Below, in pieces: positions 56,526 through 64,000 of a DNA stretch of 64,000 bases. The notes under the pieces are model-generated. The model was not told the origin of the DNA and did no database searches. It was given only the letters and a program-made list of their open reading frames with translations. The translations under genes were made by a program, and so were the position numbers. Every line of letters starts with the position of its first letter. Positions within the stretch are counted from its first letter, which is position 1. Source of the DNA: Bacteroidetes bacterium SW_9_63_38 (lineage in GTDB: Bacteria > Bacteroidota > Rhodothermia > Rhodothermales > Salinibacteraceae); NCBI GenBank assembly GCA_003022435.1, contig PXUA01000011.1, forward strand, positions 1 to 64,000, written 5' to 3'.

Positions 56526-56905
56526 ACCTCCTTTTTGCCATGATTGTGGTGGTGGGATTTGCCGCCGTCCTCGAACTGTTGAATCTTCCCGCGCGTGCTC
56601 GGGATGCAGGACAACGCAGCCAAGACTGCCTCAGGGTACTGCAGAACGACTCGCTCACGGATTGTGAGAAGGAAGAAGCCCTGCAGTCTCAAACCAAGCA
56701 CCTGTTCCGATTGCTCGGCATTCTGGCAGGCGGAAGCCTGCTGGCACTCGGCGGTCCGCTCGGCGCCGTCTGGGGACTCAATCAGCTTGGTGTGGGAACC
56801 TTCTCGGGCGTCTTGGGCATACTGCAACGCATTGACTTTCTTGCGGGAACTGTAGTTGCCGGTACGATTGCGTACGCGCTCGTCTCCAGACGTCGGACGT
56901 CATGA
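56522..56905 (+). CDS. membrane protein of the sulfotransferase cluster (B)
   Basis: 127 residues with two to three hydrophobic segments: MNLLFAMIVVVGFAAVLELL, LFRLLGILAGGSLLALGGPL and the C-terminal FLAGTVVAGTIAYALV, with a charged helix between the first two (RARDAGQRSQDCLRVLQN). It overlaps cluster gene A by four bases and the sulfotransferase start by four bases (56902-56905). No known family can be named with certainty. The overlaps argue strongly for one mRNA and a shared function at the membrane. Confidence 0.75.
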   Translation: MNLLFAMIVVVGFAAVLELLNLPARARDAGQRSQDCLRVLQNDSLTDCEKEEALQSQTKHLFRLLGILAGGSLLALGGPLGAVWGLNQLGVGTFSGVLGILQRIDFLAGTVVAGTIAYALVSRRRTS

Positions 56906-57975
56906 ACTTTGAAGACCGTTACGGGACACTCGACCGTCTCCTTCATCGCATTGCCTTTAGCGCCGATACGGCCCAGCACGCCCTGGCCGACGTGGAAAAC
57001 ACGCTCTACGCGGACGAGCTGCCCCCGGTCGACGCTCCTGTGTTCATCACGTCCCTGCCTCGATCCGGCACCAGCATTCTCCTGCGGGTGCTGTGTGATA
57101 CCGGGCATTTCGCAAGCCATACGTACCGGGACATGCCGTTCATACTGTGCCCGATGCTCTGGAACCAGTTCTCAAATCGGTTCCACGCGGATGACACCGC
57201 CGAAGAACGAGCACACGGGGACGGCCTGGAGGTCTCGGCCGACAGCCCGGAAGCCTTCGAAGAGGTCGTCTGGAAACACTTCTGGCCGGAGCATTACCGC
57301 GATGATCACATCCGCCCCTGGACGTCGGAGAACCACGACGCAGAGTTCAATTCATTCTTCGAGACGCACATGCGAAAGGTGTGTGCGCTTCGTGAAGAAA
57401 ACGGCGAGCCCCGGCGCTACCTTTCGAAGAACAACCTCAACATCGCTCGCCTCGGAGCTCCCCCTGCTCCTTTGCAGCAGGGAACCGTCCTCATTCCGTT
57501 TCGGGATCCCGTTCAGCAGGCCGCCTCGATGTCCCGCCAGCACGAGCGGTTTTTGAAGATTCACGACGACGATGATTTTGTCCAGGAGTATATGGAGGCC
57601 ATCGGCCACCATGAGTTCGGGAAGGGGCTGCGCCCAGTCAATTTCGACAACTGGCTCGACGACGCGCCTCCGCCGAGCGAGTTTTCGTTCTGGGTCCAGT
57701 ATTGGACGACTGCTTACGAGCACGTGCTTGCCCACCAGCACGACAACATCGTCCTTCTCTCCTATGCCCACCTGACGGAAGAGCCGGACAATGCCCTCTC
57801 CGGGCTGGCCGAGATTGTCGAAGTCTCTGAAGATGACCTGCTTCCGCAGGCTGAACGTCTCCATCCCCCCCGCACTCACGAGGTCGGCACCTCTGCGGTA
57901 CCGGCAACACTACTGAAACGGGCCGATGACGTGTACGAGCGGCTCGAGCAGGCCGCCAACATTACCGATCCGTAG
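56902..57975 (+). CDS. PAPS-dependent sulfotransferase family protein
   Basis: 357 residues. The 5'-phosphosulfate loop is LPRSGTS at 52-58 (VFITSLPRSGTSILLRVL), and the 3'-phosphate side is IPFRDPVQQAASMSRQ with the usual Arg and Ser. The fold is cytosolic; the donor is PAPS and the acceptor unknown (carbohydrate, lipid or phenol). It is coupled to the two small membrane genes by overlaps. Its last codons (TDP) and its TAG stop lie inside a decayed R2 repeat, so the native C-terminus may have been altered by the insertion. Confidence 0.88.
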   Translation: MNFEDRYGTLDRLLHRIAFSADTAQHALADVENTLYADELPPVDAPVFITSLPRSGTSILLRVLCDTGHFASHTYRDMPFILCPMLWNQFSNRFHADDTAEERAHGDGLEVSADSPEAFEEVVWKHFWPEHYRDDHIRPWTSENHDAEFNSFFETHMRKVCALREENGEPRRYLSKNNLNIARLGAPPAPLQQGTVLIPFRDPVQQAASMSRQHERFLKIHDDDDFVQEYMEAIGHHEFGKGLRPVNFDNWLDDAPPPSEFSFWVQYWTTAYEHVLAHQHDNIVLLSYAHLTEEPDNALSGLAEIVEVSEDDLLPQAERLHPPRTHEVGTSAVPATLLKRADDVYERLEQAANITDP

Positions 57976-58088
57976 AAGCCACTTTCTCCACGAGTTTGGG
58001 GATCTGAGATCTCCTGAATCGCGTGCAGCCGTAGGCAGGAGGTCGAGGGTGCCAATCTCAGATCGGTGCAAACCTATTCGCGTCGTAA
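57963..58088. repeat. R2 relic overlapping the end of the sulfotransferase gene
   Basis: TACCGATCCGTAGAAG at the left, then CTTTCTCC, TTGGGGATCTGAGATC and, later, ATCTCAGATCGGTGCAAACC, all matching the interrupted R2 copy with deletions. The TAG of CCGTAG is the stop codon of the sulfotransferase gene. Confidence 0.7.
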
Positions 58089-58097
58089 GTTTACGAC
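58082..58097. promoter_or_regulatory. short perfect palindrome before propeller gene 1
   Basis: GTCGTAA-GT-TTACGAC, a 7-bp inverted repeat with a two-base centre, about 95 bases upstream of the first propeller gene. It has the form of a regulator binding site; it could equally be part of the decayed R2 end. Confidence 0.35.
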
Positions 58098-58192
58098 CGC
58101 GTAAAGAAGCCGCTCAACGTAGACACGATCGGAAAATCAGTTCACGAAACTGAGAGAAATACCACGTGGGTCCTTCTCCGAATCGTTCGTCC

Positions 58193-59539
58193 ATGCCCTC
58201 TTTTTCTCGATCCAAGGCTGTATTCTTGCTGTCGGGAGCGGTTCTGTTCTTCCTCATAGGATTCGGCTTTCGTGCAGGCCGCATTCCGCCGAATGACGCG
58301 TTGGAGCAAGCCTGGAAACAGGCAAAAAGCTTGATCAGCGAGCCTCACTTCTTGAATGATCAGGCCTACGACAGGGAAGGGGCCCAAACAGTCGGGTCGG
58401 GCGTTCAGCACTCCGGCCTTACCCTTCTCGTCTCCGTCTGGAAAACCGCTGGAAGTTGGGAACCCGGCATCAAACTTATCAACCAGCGTGGAGACACGAT
58501 CCATGCGTGGAGAATCCACCCTGAAGAACTGTTCCCAACCCTGCAGGAGAAGGGCCGAATTGGATACATTCACGGCACGCAACTGCTCCCCGATGGCGAT
58601 CTGGTTTTCAACATTGAACCGAGGATGGGGACCGCTCGCGTCGATGCCTGTGGAACCGTTCAATGGACAATCGCTGGGGGCAGCCATCATTCCGTCGGTC
58701 AGGCATCAGACGGCTCGTTCTGGATCTCAGACATCAGCTCTCATCCTCGCACCAAAAGCAAAGAGTTTCCAAATGGATACCCGGGACTGGACCATCCCGT
58801 ATATGTCGACAAAATCGCTCACGTCTCTAGTAGTGGGGATATAATAGAAAAAATTAACCTTCTTGACGTAATTTACGAAAACGATTTAGAAAAGCACATC
58901 AGCAAAGCATACATCTCAGCCGACGCGTCCGTCCCCACCGGCACGCTCCCGACCGAAGACATCACACATCTGAACGATGTCGAGCCACTTTCGGAGAATA
59001 TGGCCGACGAGTACCCTCAGTTTGAAACCGGGGATTTACTTATCTCCCTTCGCAACCTGCACTTGGTATTCGTCCTCGACCCCGATACCCAAACCGTGAA
59101 GTGGCATTCTTCCAAGCCATTTACCATGCAGCACGACCCAGACTTCATGGGCGACGGGTGGATTGGTGTGTTCGACAACAGAAGAGACTTTACGGAAACG
59201 GGCAACATGCTTGGAGGAAGTAGAATCGTCGCCGTCCAGCCCCAGTCCGATTCGCTGAAAAGTCTTTTTCCGACTTCGCTCTCAGATACGTTCTACACGG
59301 CCGTCGGAGGAAAGTGGCAACGACTCGACAACGGGAATCTCCTTTTGAACGAGTACACGGAAGGGCGCGTCGTCGAGGTGGCCCCAGATGGTCGTACGGT
59401 GTGGGAGTGGATCAAATCGCCCACGGATACCGGACAAGTTCCCTCCGTTCAAGAAGCCACCCGCTATGACCTGACGAAAGAGACGACTTCGTCGTGGCCG
59501 TGCGCGTCCGAAGAAACCGTTCGAAGCCCCTCTTCCTGA
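58193..59539 (+). CDS. arylsulfotransferase-type propeller protein, membrane-anchored (copy 1)
   Basis: 448 residues. One N-terminal membrane helix (VFLLSGAVLFFLIGFGF, 10-26) leaves the rest outside the cytoplasm. Histidines in positions conserved among the three copies are H127 (YIHGTQLLPDGD), H165/H166 (GGSHHSVG), H259 (ITHLNDVEP) and H314 (MQHDPDF), with blade text such as GWIGVFDNRRDFT and GRVVEVAPDGRTVWEW. This fits the arylsulfotransferase (ASST) propeller family, which moves sulfate between phenolic donors and acceptors through a histidine and without PAPS. The start at 58193 is preferred to the GTG at 58166. Confidence 0.82.
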   Translation: MPSFSRSKAVFLLSGAVLFFLIGFGFRAGRIPPNDALEQAWKQAKSLISEPHFLNDQAYDREGAQTVGSGVQHSGLTLLVSVWKTAGSWEPGIKLINQRGDTIHAWRIHPEELFPTLQEKGRIGYIHGTQLLPDGDLVFNIEPRMGTARVDACGTVQWTIAGGSHHSVGQASDGSFWISDISSHPRTKSKEFPNGYPGLDHPVYVDKIAHVSSSGDIIEKINLLDVIYENDLEKHISKAYISADASVPTGTLPTEDITHLNDVEPLSENMADEYPQFETGDLLISLRNLHLVFVLDPDTQTVKWHSSKPFTMQHDPDFMGDGWIGVFDNRRDFTETGNMLGGSRIVAVQPQSDSLKSLFPTSLSDTFYTAVGGKWQRLDNGNLLLNEYTEGRVVEVAPDGRTVWEWIKSPTDTGQVPSVQEATRYDLTKETTSSWPCASEETVRSPSS

Positions 59540-59694
59540 GCGATCGGTTCTTCCACAACAAAACGCAATCTGTCTACTCCCCTCCGGACCGGAGTCAGGC
59601 TCGTCGCGTGATCAATTCCTGTTGATTTCGGGCTGTGAAAGGGCAGGCGCCTCCTTTAGCGCTCTCGGTATGCTCTTTCTGAGTTACACAGCAG

Positions 59695-61035
59695 CTACCT
59701 GCTGGAGCTCATATCCGACGACGAGCAGGACCAAGAGGCAACCTCTTCGGGGGTCAGATCATATCGAGTCGCTTCAGTGACTTCCGGAACGTGATTCTCG
59801 TCGTACGGAGCGTGAACCCACTCCCAAACGGTTCGTCCCTCAGGCGTCACCTCAACAACCCTGCCCGCCTTGCTTTCCGTCAGGAGCATGTTCCCGTTTG
59901 CCAACTGCTGCCACTTTCCCATCGACCCCGTGTGGAACGGATCGGAATGCTTAGTGGGGAATCGCACCTCGACAGAGTCGGTGTGCGGCTGAATAGCAAC
60001 GATTCGACTCCTGCCCAACATCGCGCCTCGATCGGTGAAGTCGCTGGCGTTGTCGAAGATCCCAATCCATCCATTCCCGAGAAAGTCCGGATCATGCTGC
60101 AAAATGAACGGATCATCAGCATGCCACTTCACCCTCCGAGTCTCGGGATCAACAACGAAGACAAGACTGAGATTGCGGATCGACACCATAAGATCTCCCT
60201 CGTCGAACAAGGGATACTCATCCGCAAGGGACGCTCTCAGCGGCTCCACATCATTGACGTGCGTGAGATCTGTTGTTTGTAATCCGTCTTTATTCGCATG
60301 CGGCTGGAAGGCCTCGGCAATATGACGCTCTAGGCCATTGGCGTACAGTACGTCAAGTACGTTCAGACTGTCGAGAACTTTTCCATCCTCACTCACATTG
60401 AGAAGTGGCTCGTGATAAACAGGCTTCATCAAACCCGGCAATCCGTTCGGATGACCGGGACTTGTGCGACGCGGCTCTTGGCTGGATCCTGAAACCCAAA
60501 ACGACCCGTCTTCCGCCCGTTCAATCGAGTGGTGGCTACGCACCGGCAACCGCCACTGCGCGTCGCTGCAGGCCCCCAACCGCACGGTCCCAACCTGCCC
60601 AAAATTGACCAAGACATCTCCATTCGGAAGAAGATGCGACCCGTGAATGTTGCGGCGCCCGATTCGTCGATCGTCGAGGGAGTCCGGAAACAATTCTCGG
60701 GGATCAACCCGCCATCTGTGTGCAGTTTTTCCGTCCCGATCCATCAACCGAACTTCTGGTAGATATCCCTCTGGCCCCTCCCATTCAGAGGTTACGAGTG
60801 TCAATCCCGGCTGCATCTTATCCGGCTGTTCCTCTCGGACTCCCTGCCAGTCGTAGACTCGTGACGTTACAAAGCTCGGAGGACTAAACGCATACACTGC
60901 CTGCGCCTGATCCCCCGCTTGCACAAGAAGCTCATTGGGAAACCAGTCCCACGCTCTCACCACAAATCCGTAGAGGAATGCCAACACGATCAGGGAGGCA
61001 ACGAACGCAACTTTTTCGGGAGAGCGGGAGGCCAT
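59695..61035 (-). CDS. arylsulfotransferase-type propeller protein, membrane-anchored (copy 2)
   Basis: 446 residues, on the opposite strand to the other two. Membrane helix VAFVASLIVLAFLYGFVVRA, then IHGSHLLPNGD, VRSHHSIERAEDGSFW, LTHVNDVEPL, LQHDPDFLGNGWIGIFDNAS and GRVVEVTPEGRTVWEWVHAP, in the same order as copy 1. All four conserved histidine positions are kept, so it is probably active. The divergence between copies is substantial, so the duplication is not recent. It converges with copy 1 over 155 bases of non-coding DNA and diverges from copy 3 across a 487-base gap. Confidence 0.82.
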   Translation of the reverse strand: MASRSPEKVAFVASLIVLAFLYGFVVRAWDWFPNELLVQAGDQAQAVYAFSPPSFVTSRVYDWQGVREEQPDKMQPGLTLVTSEWEGPEGYLPEVRLMDRDGKTAHRWRVDPRELFPDSLDDRRIGRRNIHGSHLLPNGDVLVNFGQVGTVRLGACSDAQWRLPVRSHHSIERAEDGSFWVSGSSQEPRRTSPGHPNGLPGLMKPVYHEPLLNVSEDGKVLDSLNVLDVLYANGLERHIAEAFQPHANKDGLQTTDLTHVNDVEPLRASLADEYPLFDEGDLMVSIRNLSLVFVVDPETRRVKWHADDPFILQHDPDFLGNGWIGIFDNASDFTDRGAMLGRSRIVAIQPHTDSVEVRFPTKHSDPFHTGSMGKWQQLANGNMLLTESKAGRVVEVTPEGRTVWEWVHAPYDENHVPEVTEATRYDLTPEEVASWSCSSSDMSSSR

Positions 61036-61522
61036 TCTCGGCAGACAGTACTGATTCGAAGATTGAGGACCTTGTGGACGTGGCGTCACGGCGGCGATGT
61101 CTGCCGTCTGCATTTTTCGCAAACGGTAACAGGCCCCTCCCCCCCCTGTTCCGAAGCCTCTCCGATCTTCCACGGCAATTTTGTTCTTTCGTTTTCGAGA
61201 TCCCGAATTCTTTCCGGCCTACTTCTCTCTCCTACAGTCTTTCTGACCTGCCCAGCTCCTTTCAGAGCTTTCATCCCCATTGGACTTTCGGACCGGATAA
61301 CTTGGGATCAACTCCGCACTTGAACGTATAGAGATTCCCTCACCTAAAAAATAGGGGATGGGAGGAGCGTTCTCTGCCTTCGGGAGGATCGGATGCGCTT
61401 GTTATTGCCCTCCCGTCCCATTCCTCCGAGCCCCATTGAGTGGGACCGATCCTTCGAGGGCATGTGCATCATTCCACAATCGGCCAAGTCCCCCAAACGC
61501 TCACGACTACTGTACGTCTTTG
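61036..61522. other. divergent intergenic region between propeller copies 2 and 3
   Basis: 487 bases with T-rich stretches and no gene that I can support; the open frames that enter it are extensions of the two propeller genes without family similarity. It must contain promoters for both directions, but I cannot place a convincing Bacteroidetes-type -7/-33 pair. Confidence 0.5.
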
Positions 61523-62854
61523 ATGAAGTCTCTCTCCTGCGAGAAGGTCTGGGTATTCGCGTCCGTCATTCTCTTTGCATTCGGATACGGCTACATTGCG
61601 CACGCTTTCAACCTCTTCCCGAAGCCTTACATCGAGAGAGCCCTCAACCAGGCAACGGCCATCTCTACCGCTGTGCGCGATCTTCCCCCAAACTCTGATC
61701 CCGTGGCTTACAACCGGTCGGGTGCGCGAACGCCACTGCCCGACCGACGTCAACCCGGGTTGACCGCCGTGTCTTCTAACTGGCAGGATCTGGACTGGAA
61801 ACCGGCGGTGCGACTCCTGGACGTGAAGGGAAATGTGATCCATCAGTGGATCACTTCTCCCATCAAAATTTTCCCTTCGCTCTACGGTTCCTTCGGAAAA
61901 CTCCGACGGTTTCCACCCCCCTTCGGTTTCCACCTCTATCCGAATGGGGATCTGTTGGTAAATGCACACGACGTAGGTCTCGCTCGGCTGGACGCCTGTG
62001 GAACGGTTCGATGGCGCCTCTTTCAACCGGACACGCACCATTCCGGAAGTCCGGGACGAAACGGAAGTTTCTGGCTTCCAGGGGGGCGCATCGAAAAGAT
62101 CTCATTCCCCGGTCTTGAGGGATTCAAGGTCGACCACGACCTCATCGTACGGGTGTCCAAACGAGGAGAAGTAACGCAGAAAATAAGCCTGCTCGACATA
62201 CTACACAAAAATGACCTTCAGGACCGGATATTTCGGACAAATTCGGGAGGGTTGTCAGATGGGGATTTGACACATCTGAACGATGTTGAGAGGCTTCCTG
62301 GCTCATTAGCGTCCGAATATCCCGGATTTGAGGCCGGGGACCTTCTGCTCTCTCTTCGAGAAATCCACTCCGTTCTCGTACTGGATCCGGATACGAGGAA
62401 CGTGAAATGGATCGAATCCGACTCCTTCATCCGCCAGCACGACCCCGACTTCATCGGCAACGGATGGATCGGTGTTTTTGATAACCACTGGGATGGCACC
62501 CTTCGGGGCCGTGCCCTCGGCGGCAGCCGCGTCGTCGCCGTCCATCCACAGCTCGATTCGACGCGCGTCCTGTTTCCCACCCCGCTCTCGGACACATTGT
62601 ATTCGATTACCGCGGGTCGTTGGCAACAGCTGACCAACGGCAACATGCTACTGACGGAGTCGCGAGCCGGTCGGGTCGCTGAATTTACCAAGTCGGGACG
62701 ACTCGTATGGGAATGGATTCATGCCCCCCACCACTCTCTCGTCTCGGAAGTGTACGGCGCCGAGCGCGTCGACGCGACAAAAGCCCAGGTGGAAAAGTGG
62801 AACTGCTCAAATGATACAAATCCTGCGAACTCATCTTCTTCGGAGAAGGAGTGA
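61523..62854 (+). CDS. arylsulfotransferase-type propeller protein, membrane-anchored (copy 3)
   Basis: 443 residues. Membrane helix VWVFASVILFAFGYGYIAHA, then FGFHLYPNGDLLVNAHDVG, DTHHSGSPGRNGSFWLPG, LTHLNDVERL, IRQHDPDFIGNGWIGVFDNH and GRVAEFTKSGRLVWEW. The four histidine positions of copies 1 and 2 are all present. The loop between the HH block and the LTHLNDVE block is shorter than in copy 1, so the substrate face may differ. The start MKSLSCEKVW is placed just before the helix. A GT4 gene follows 272 bases later on the same strand. Confidence 0.82.
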   Translation: MKSLSCEKVWVFASVILFAFGYGYIAHAFNLFPKPYIERALNQATAISTAVRDLPPNSDPVAYNRSGARTPLPDRRQPGLTAVSSNWQDLDWKPAVRLLDVKGNVIHQWITSPIKIFPSLYGSFGKLRRFPPPFGFHLYPNGDLLVNAHDVGLARLDACGTVRWRLFQPDTHHSGSPGRNGSFWLPGGRIEKISFPGLEGFKVDHDLIVRVSKRGEVTQKISLLDILHKNDLQDRIFRTNSGGLSDGDLTHLNDVERLPGSLASEYPGFEAGDLLLSLREIHSVLVLDPDTRNVKWIESDSFIRQHDPDFIGNGWIGVFDNHWDGTLRGRALGGSRVVAVHPQLDSTRVLFPTPLSDTLYSITAGRWQQLTNGNMLLTESRAGRVAEFTKSGRLVWEWIHAPHHSLVSEVYGAERVDATKAQVEKWNCSNDTNPANSSSSEKE

Positions 62855-63126
62855 GTTGTCCGAACCTCTATTATGTTGCAGCAACTGAGGCCGGCCGGAA
62901 ATTTTTGCTTTTGGGGTCTCGATCGTGCGCGAGCATGCTCCCCCCGATTGACGGCTTCAGCAAGCGTCCGGCCGACTCCAACCTTGCAGGCATGGGAATT
63001 TTCACACCGATCTTTCAATCCTTCGTTCGTCTTTCTGCGCCGAGCGGGCTCGACCGGGCCCGACCGGATCCGGAGTAAAAAGCAGCGGTAGGACCGACGT
63101 TCTCCACATGACGGGTTCCTAAATGT

Positions 63127-64000
63127 ATGCGTCTGCTGGTCATCACTCAAGACTTTTCCCCCGCCGTTGGAGGCATCGAAACCTATACGACAGAGCTGGT
63201 CCATCGCTGGGCCCGACAAGCCGAACATGTGGAAGTTGTTGCTCCGAACCTCCCTGAGGCCGGATCCGTCGACGCACAGTTGCCATTCCCCGTCACACGC
63301 GCCGCAACGCGGCCCGACCTCCTCCCCGTCCTGGGCCTTCCCACCATTGTTCGTCGCGTCCGGACCCTGCAGCCCGACGTTACCTTCCATGCTCAGTGGC
63401 AGACGGTGGGAGCAGCGGTACTCGCTCGACGCCTCACGGGCGCTCCCCAACGCATCGTGTGTGCGGCACACGGCCGTGAGCTGCTTTTCAATCCTGCTGA
63501 CGGCATGCCCGGCCTCCAGTCGACCTACGACGCACTCCGTCGCCTTCTTCTACGCGGGCCGGATCGGTTTACGCCAGTCAGCCGCTACACCGCCGGTCTG
63601 CTTCACGAGTGCGGCGTTCCCCCGTCTCGCTGCCACGTCGTTCCCAACGGGACCGATCCCGACCACTACCGCCCTTTTGACGCATCGCCCCTCGGCAAAT
63701 CCCTCGGCCTCGCCGACGGCTCTGTCCTGTTGACGGTTGGCCGTCTCGTTCCGCGGAAAGGCATCGACACCACGCTCCACGCCCTACCGGCCGTGCTCGA
63801 CGCTGTGCCCGACCTCACGTACCTCGTCGTCGGCACTGGACCGGACCGGGACCGGCTGGAGAGGCTGGCCACCGACCTCGGGATTCGCTCGTGCGTCCGC
63901 TTCGCCGGATACGTCGACGCCGACGATCTGCCTACCTACTACAACCTCGCGGACGCCTTCGTGATGCCATCTCGCGAGGCTCCCCCCGACGTGGAGGGAT
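63127..64000 (+). CDS. family 4 glycosyltransferase, truncated by window end
   Basis: The frame is open from 63127 to the window end (291 codons). It opens MRLLVITQDFSPAVGGIETY, the classic GT4 start, with AAHGRELLF, VVPNGTDPDHYRPF, LTVGRLVPRKGIDTTLHALP and AGYVDADDLPTYYNLADAFV, so both GT-B lobes are visible. The C-terminal EX7E catalytic helix begins at SREAPPDVEG and lies across the edge. It transfers a sugar from an NDP donor to a growing glycan. Its place after the propeller genes suggests that it builds the polymer or lipid that is sulfated. Confidence 0.88.
   Translation, partial: MRLLVITQDFSPAVGGIETYTTELVHRWARQAEHVEVVAPNLPEAGSVDAQLPFPVTRAATRPDLLPVLGLPTIVRRVRTLQPDVTFHAQWQTVGAAVLARRLTGAPQRIVCAAHGRELLFNPADGMPGLQSTYDALRRLLLRGPDRFTPVSRYTAGLLHECGVPPSRCHVVPNGTDPDHYRPFDASPLGKSLGLADGSVLLTVGRLVPRKGIDTTLHALPAVLDAVPDLTYLVVGTGPDRDRLERLATDLGIRSCVRFAGYVDADDLPTYYNLADAFVMPSREAPPDVEG

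Overview
The window looks like chromosome of a Salinibacter-type extreme halophile (Rhodothermota, Bacteroidetes-like). The basis is the very high GC, strongly acidic soluble proteins (long D/E runs in lipA, folE, glyA, polB), an ergothioneine pair, a family B DNA polymerase in an otherwise bacterial gene set, and outer-membrane barrels and lipoproteins of Bacteroidetes style. The species assignment is inference. I found no rRNA, tRNA or CRISPR array.

Layout. 0-1.6 kb: a 17-bp tandem repeat and a decayed LamG/DUF8202 surface-protein gene. 1.6-7.2 kb: ilvE, a GT2 glycosyltransferase, a GNAT acetyltransferase, a ChlI/MoxR-like AAA+ ATPase and a propeller-like lipoprotein, all on minus. 7.2-9.1 kb: a repeat-rich gap and a LytS-type sensor kinase pseudogene that has lost its phosphoacceptor region. 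9.2-14 kb: photolyase, coaE and a HIT protein on minus, diverging from a eukaryote-like PTPS, folE and an SDR on plus that together read as a tetrahydrobiopterin-type pterin pathway. 14.3-18.1 kb: lipA, tandem Uma2 nucleases, a small acidic protein and a CcmA-like ATPase. 18.8-25.4 kb: polB, a small membrane protein, a DUF6588-like barrel, pyrophosphatase and a hypothetical gene. 25.6-28.1 kb: ergothioneine genes egtB-egtD. 28.5-33.4 kb: an epimerase-like protein, a histidine-kinase remnant and a HyuB-HyuA oxoprolinase/hydantoinase pair. 33.8-45.5 kb: Nudix, barrel, MarR, methyltransferase, TauE, S41 protease, TatC, phosphoribosyltransferase, glyA, a DUF4159 protein and two small membrane proteins. 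45.6-52 kb: RoxA-like oxygenase, MMPL transporter, DinB, LOG and esterase.

52-64 kb is an accessory cell-surface island: a GT8-like transferase, a DUF3047 protein, a decayed insertion sequence, then a compact set of two small membrane proteins plus a PAPS-type sulfotransferase, three paralogous membrane-anchored arylsulfotransferase-type propellers and a GT4 glycosyltransferase cut by the window end. I read this as a candidate two-stage sulfation system, cytosolic sulfation followed by periplasmic sulfate transfer. It is the best candidate for an undescribed system here.

The second theme is non-coding. The intergenic gaps carry at least six families of short structured repeats, called R1 to R6 below. 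They have terminal inverted repeats or hairpins, several show compensatory base changes between copies, one copy is split by the insertion sequence with an apparent 5-bp target duplication, and one copy supplies the stop codon of the sulfotransferase gene. Most gaps longer than 300 bases contain one of them.
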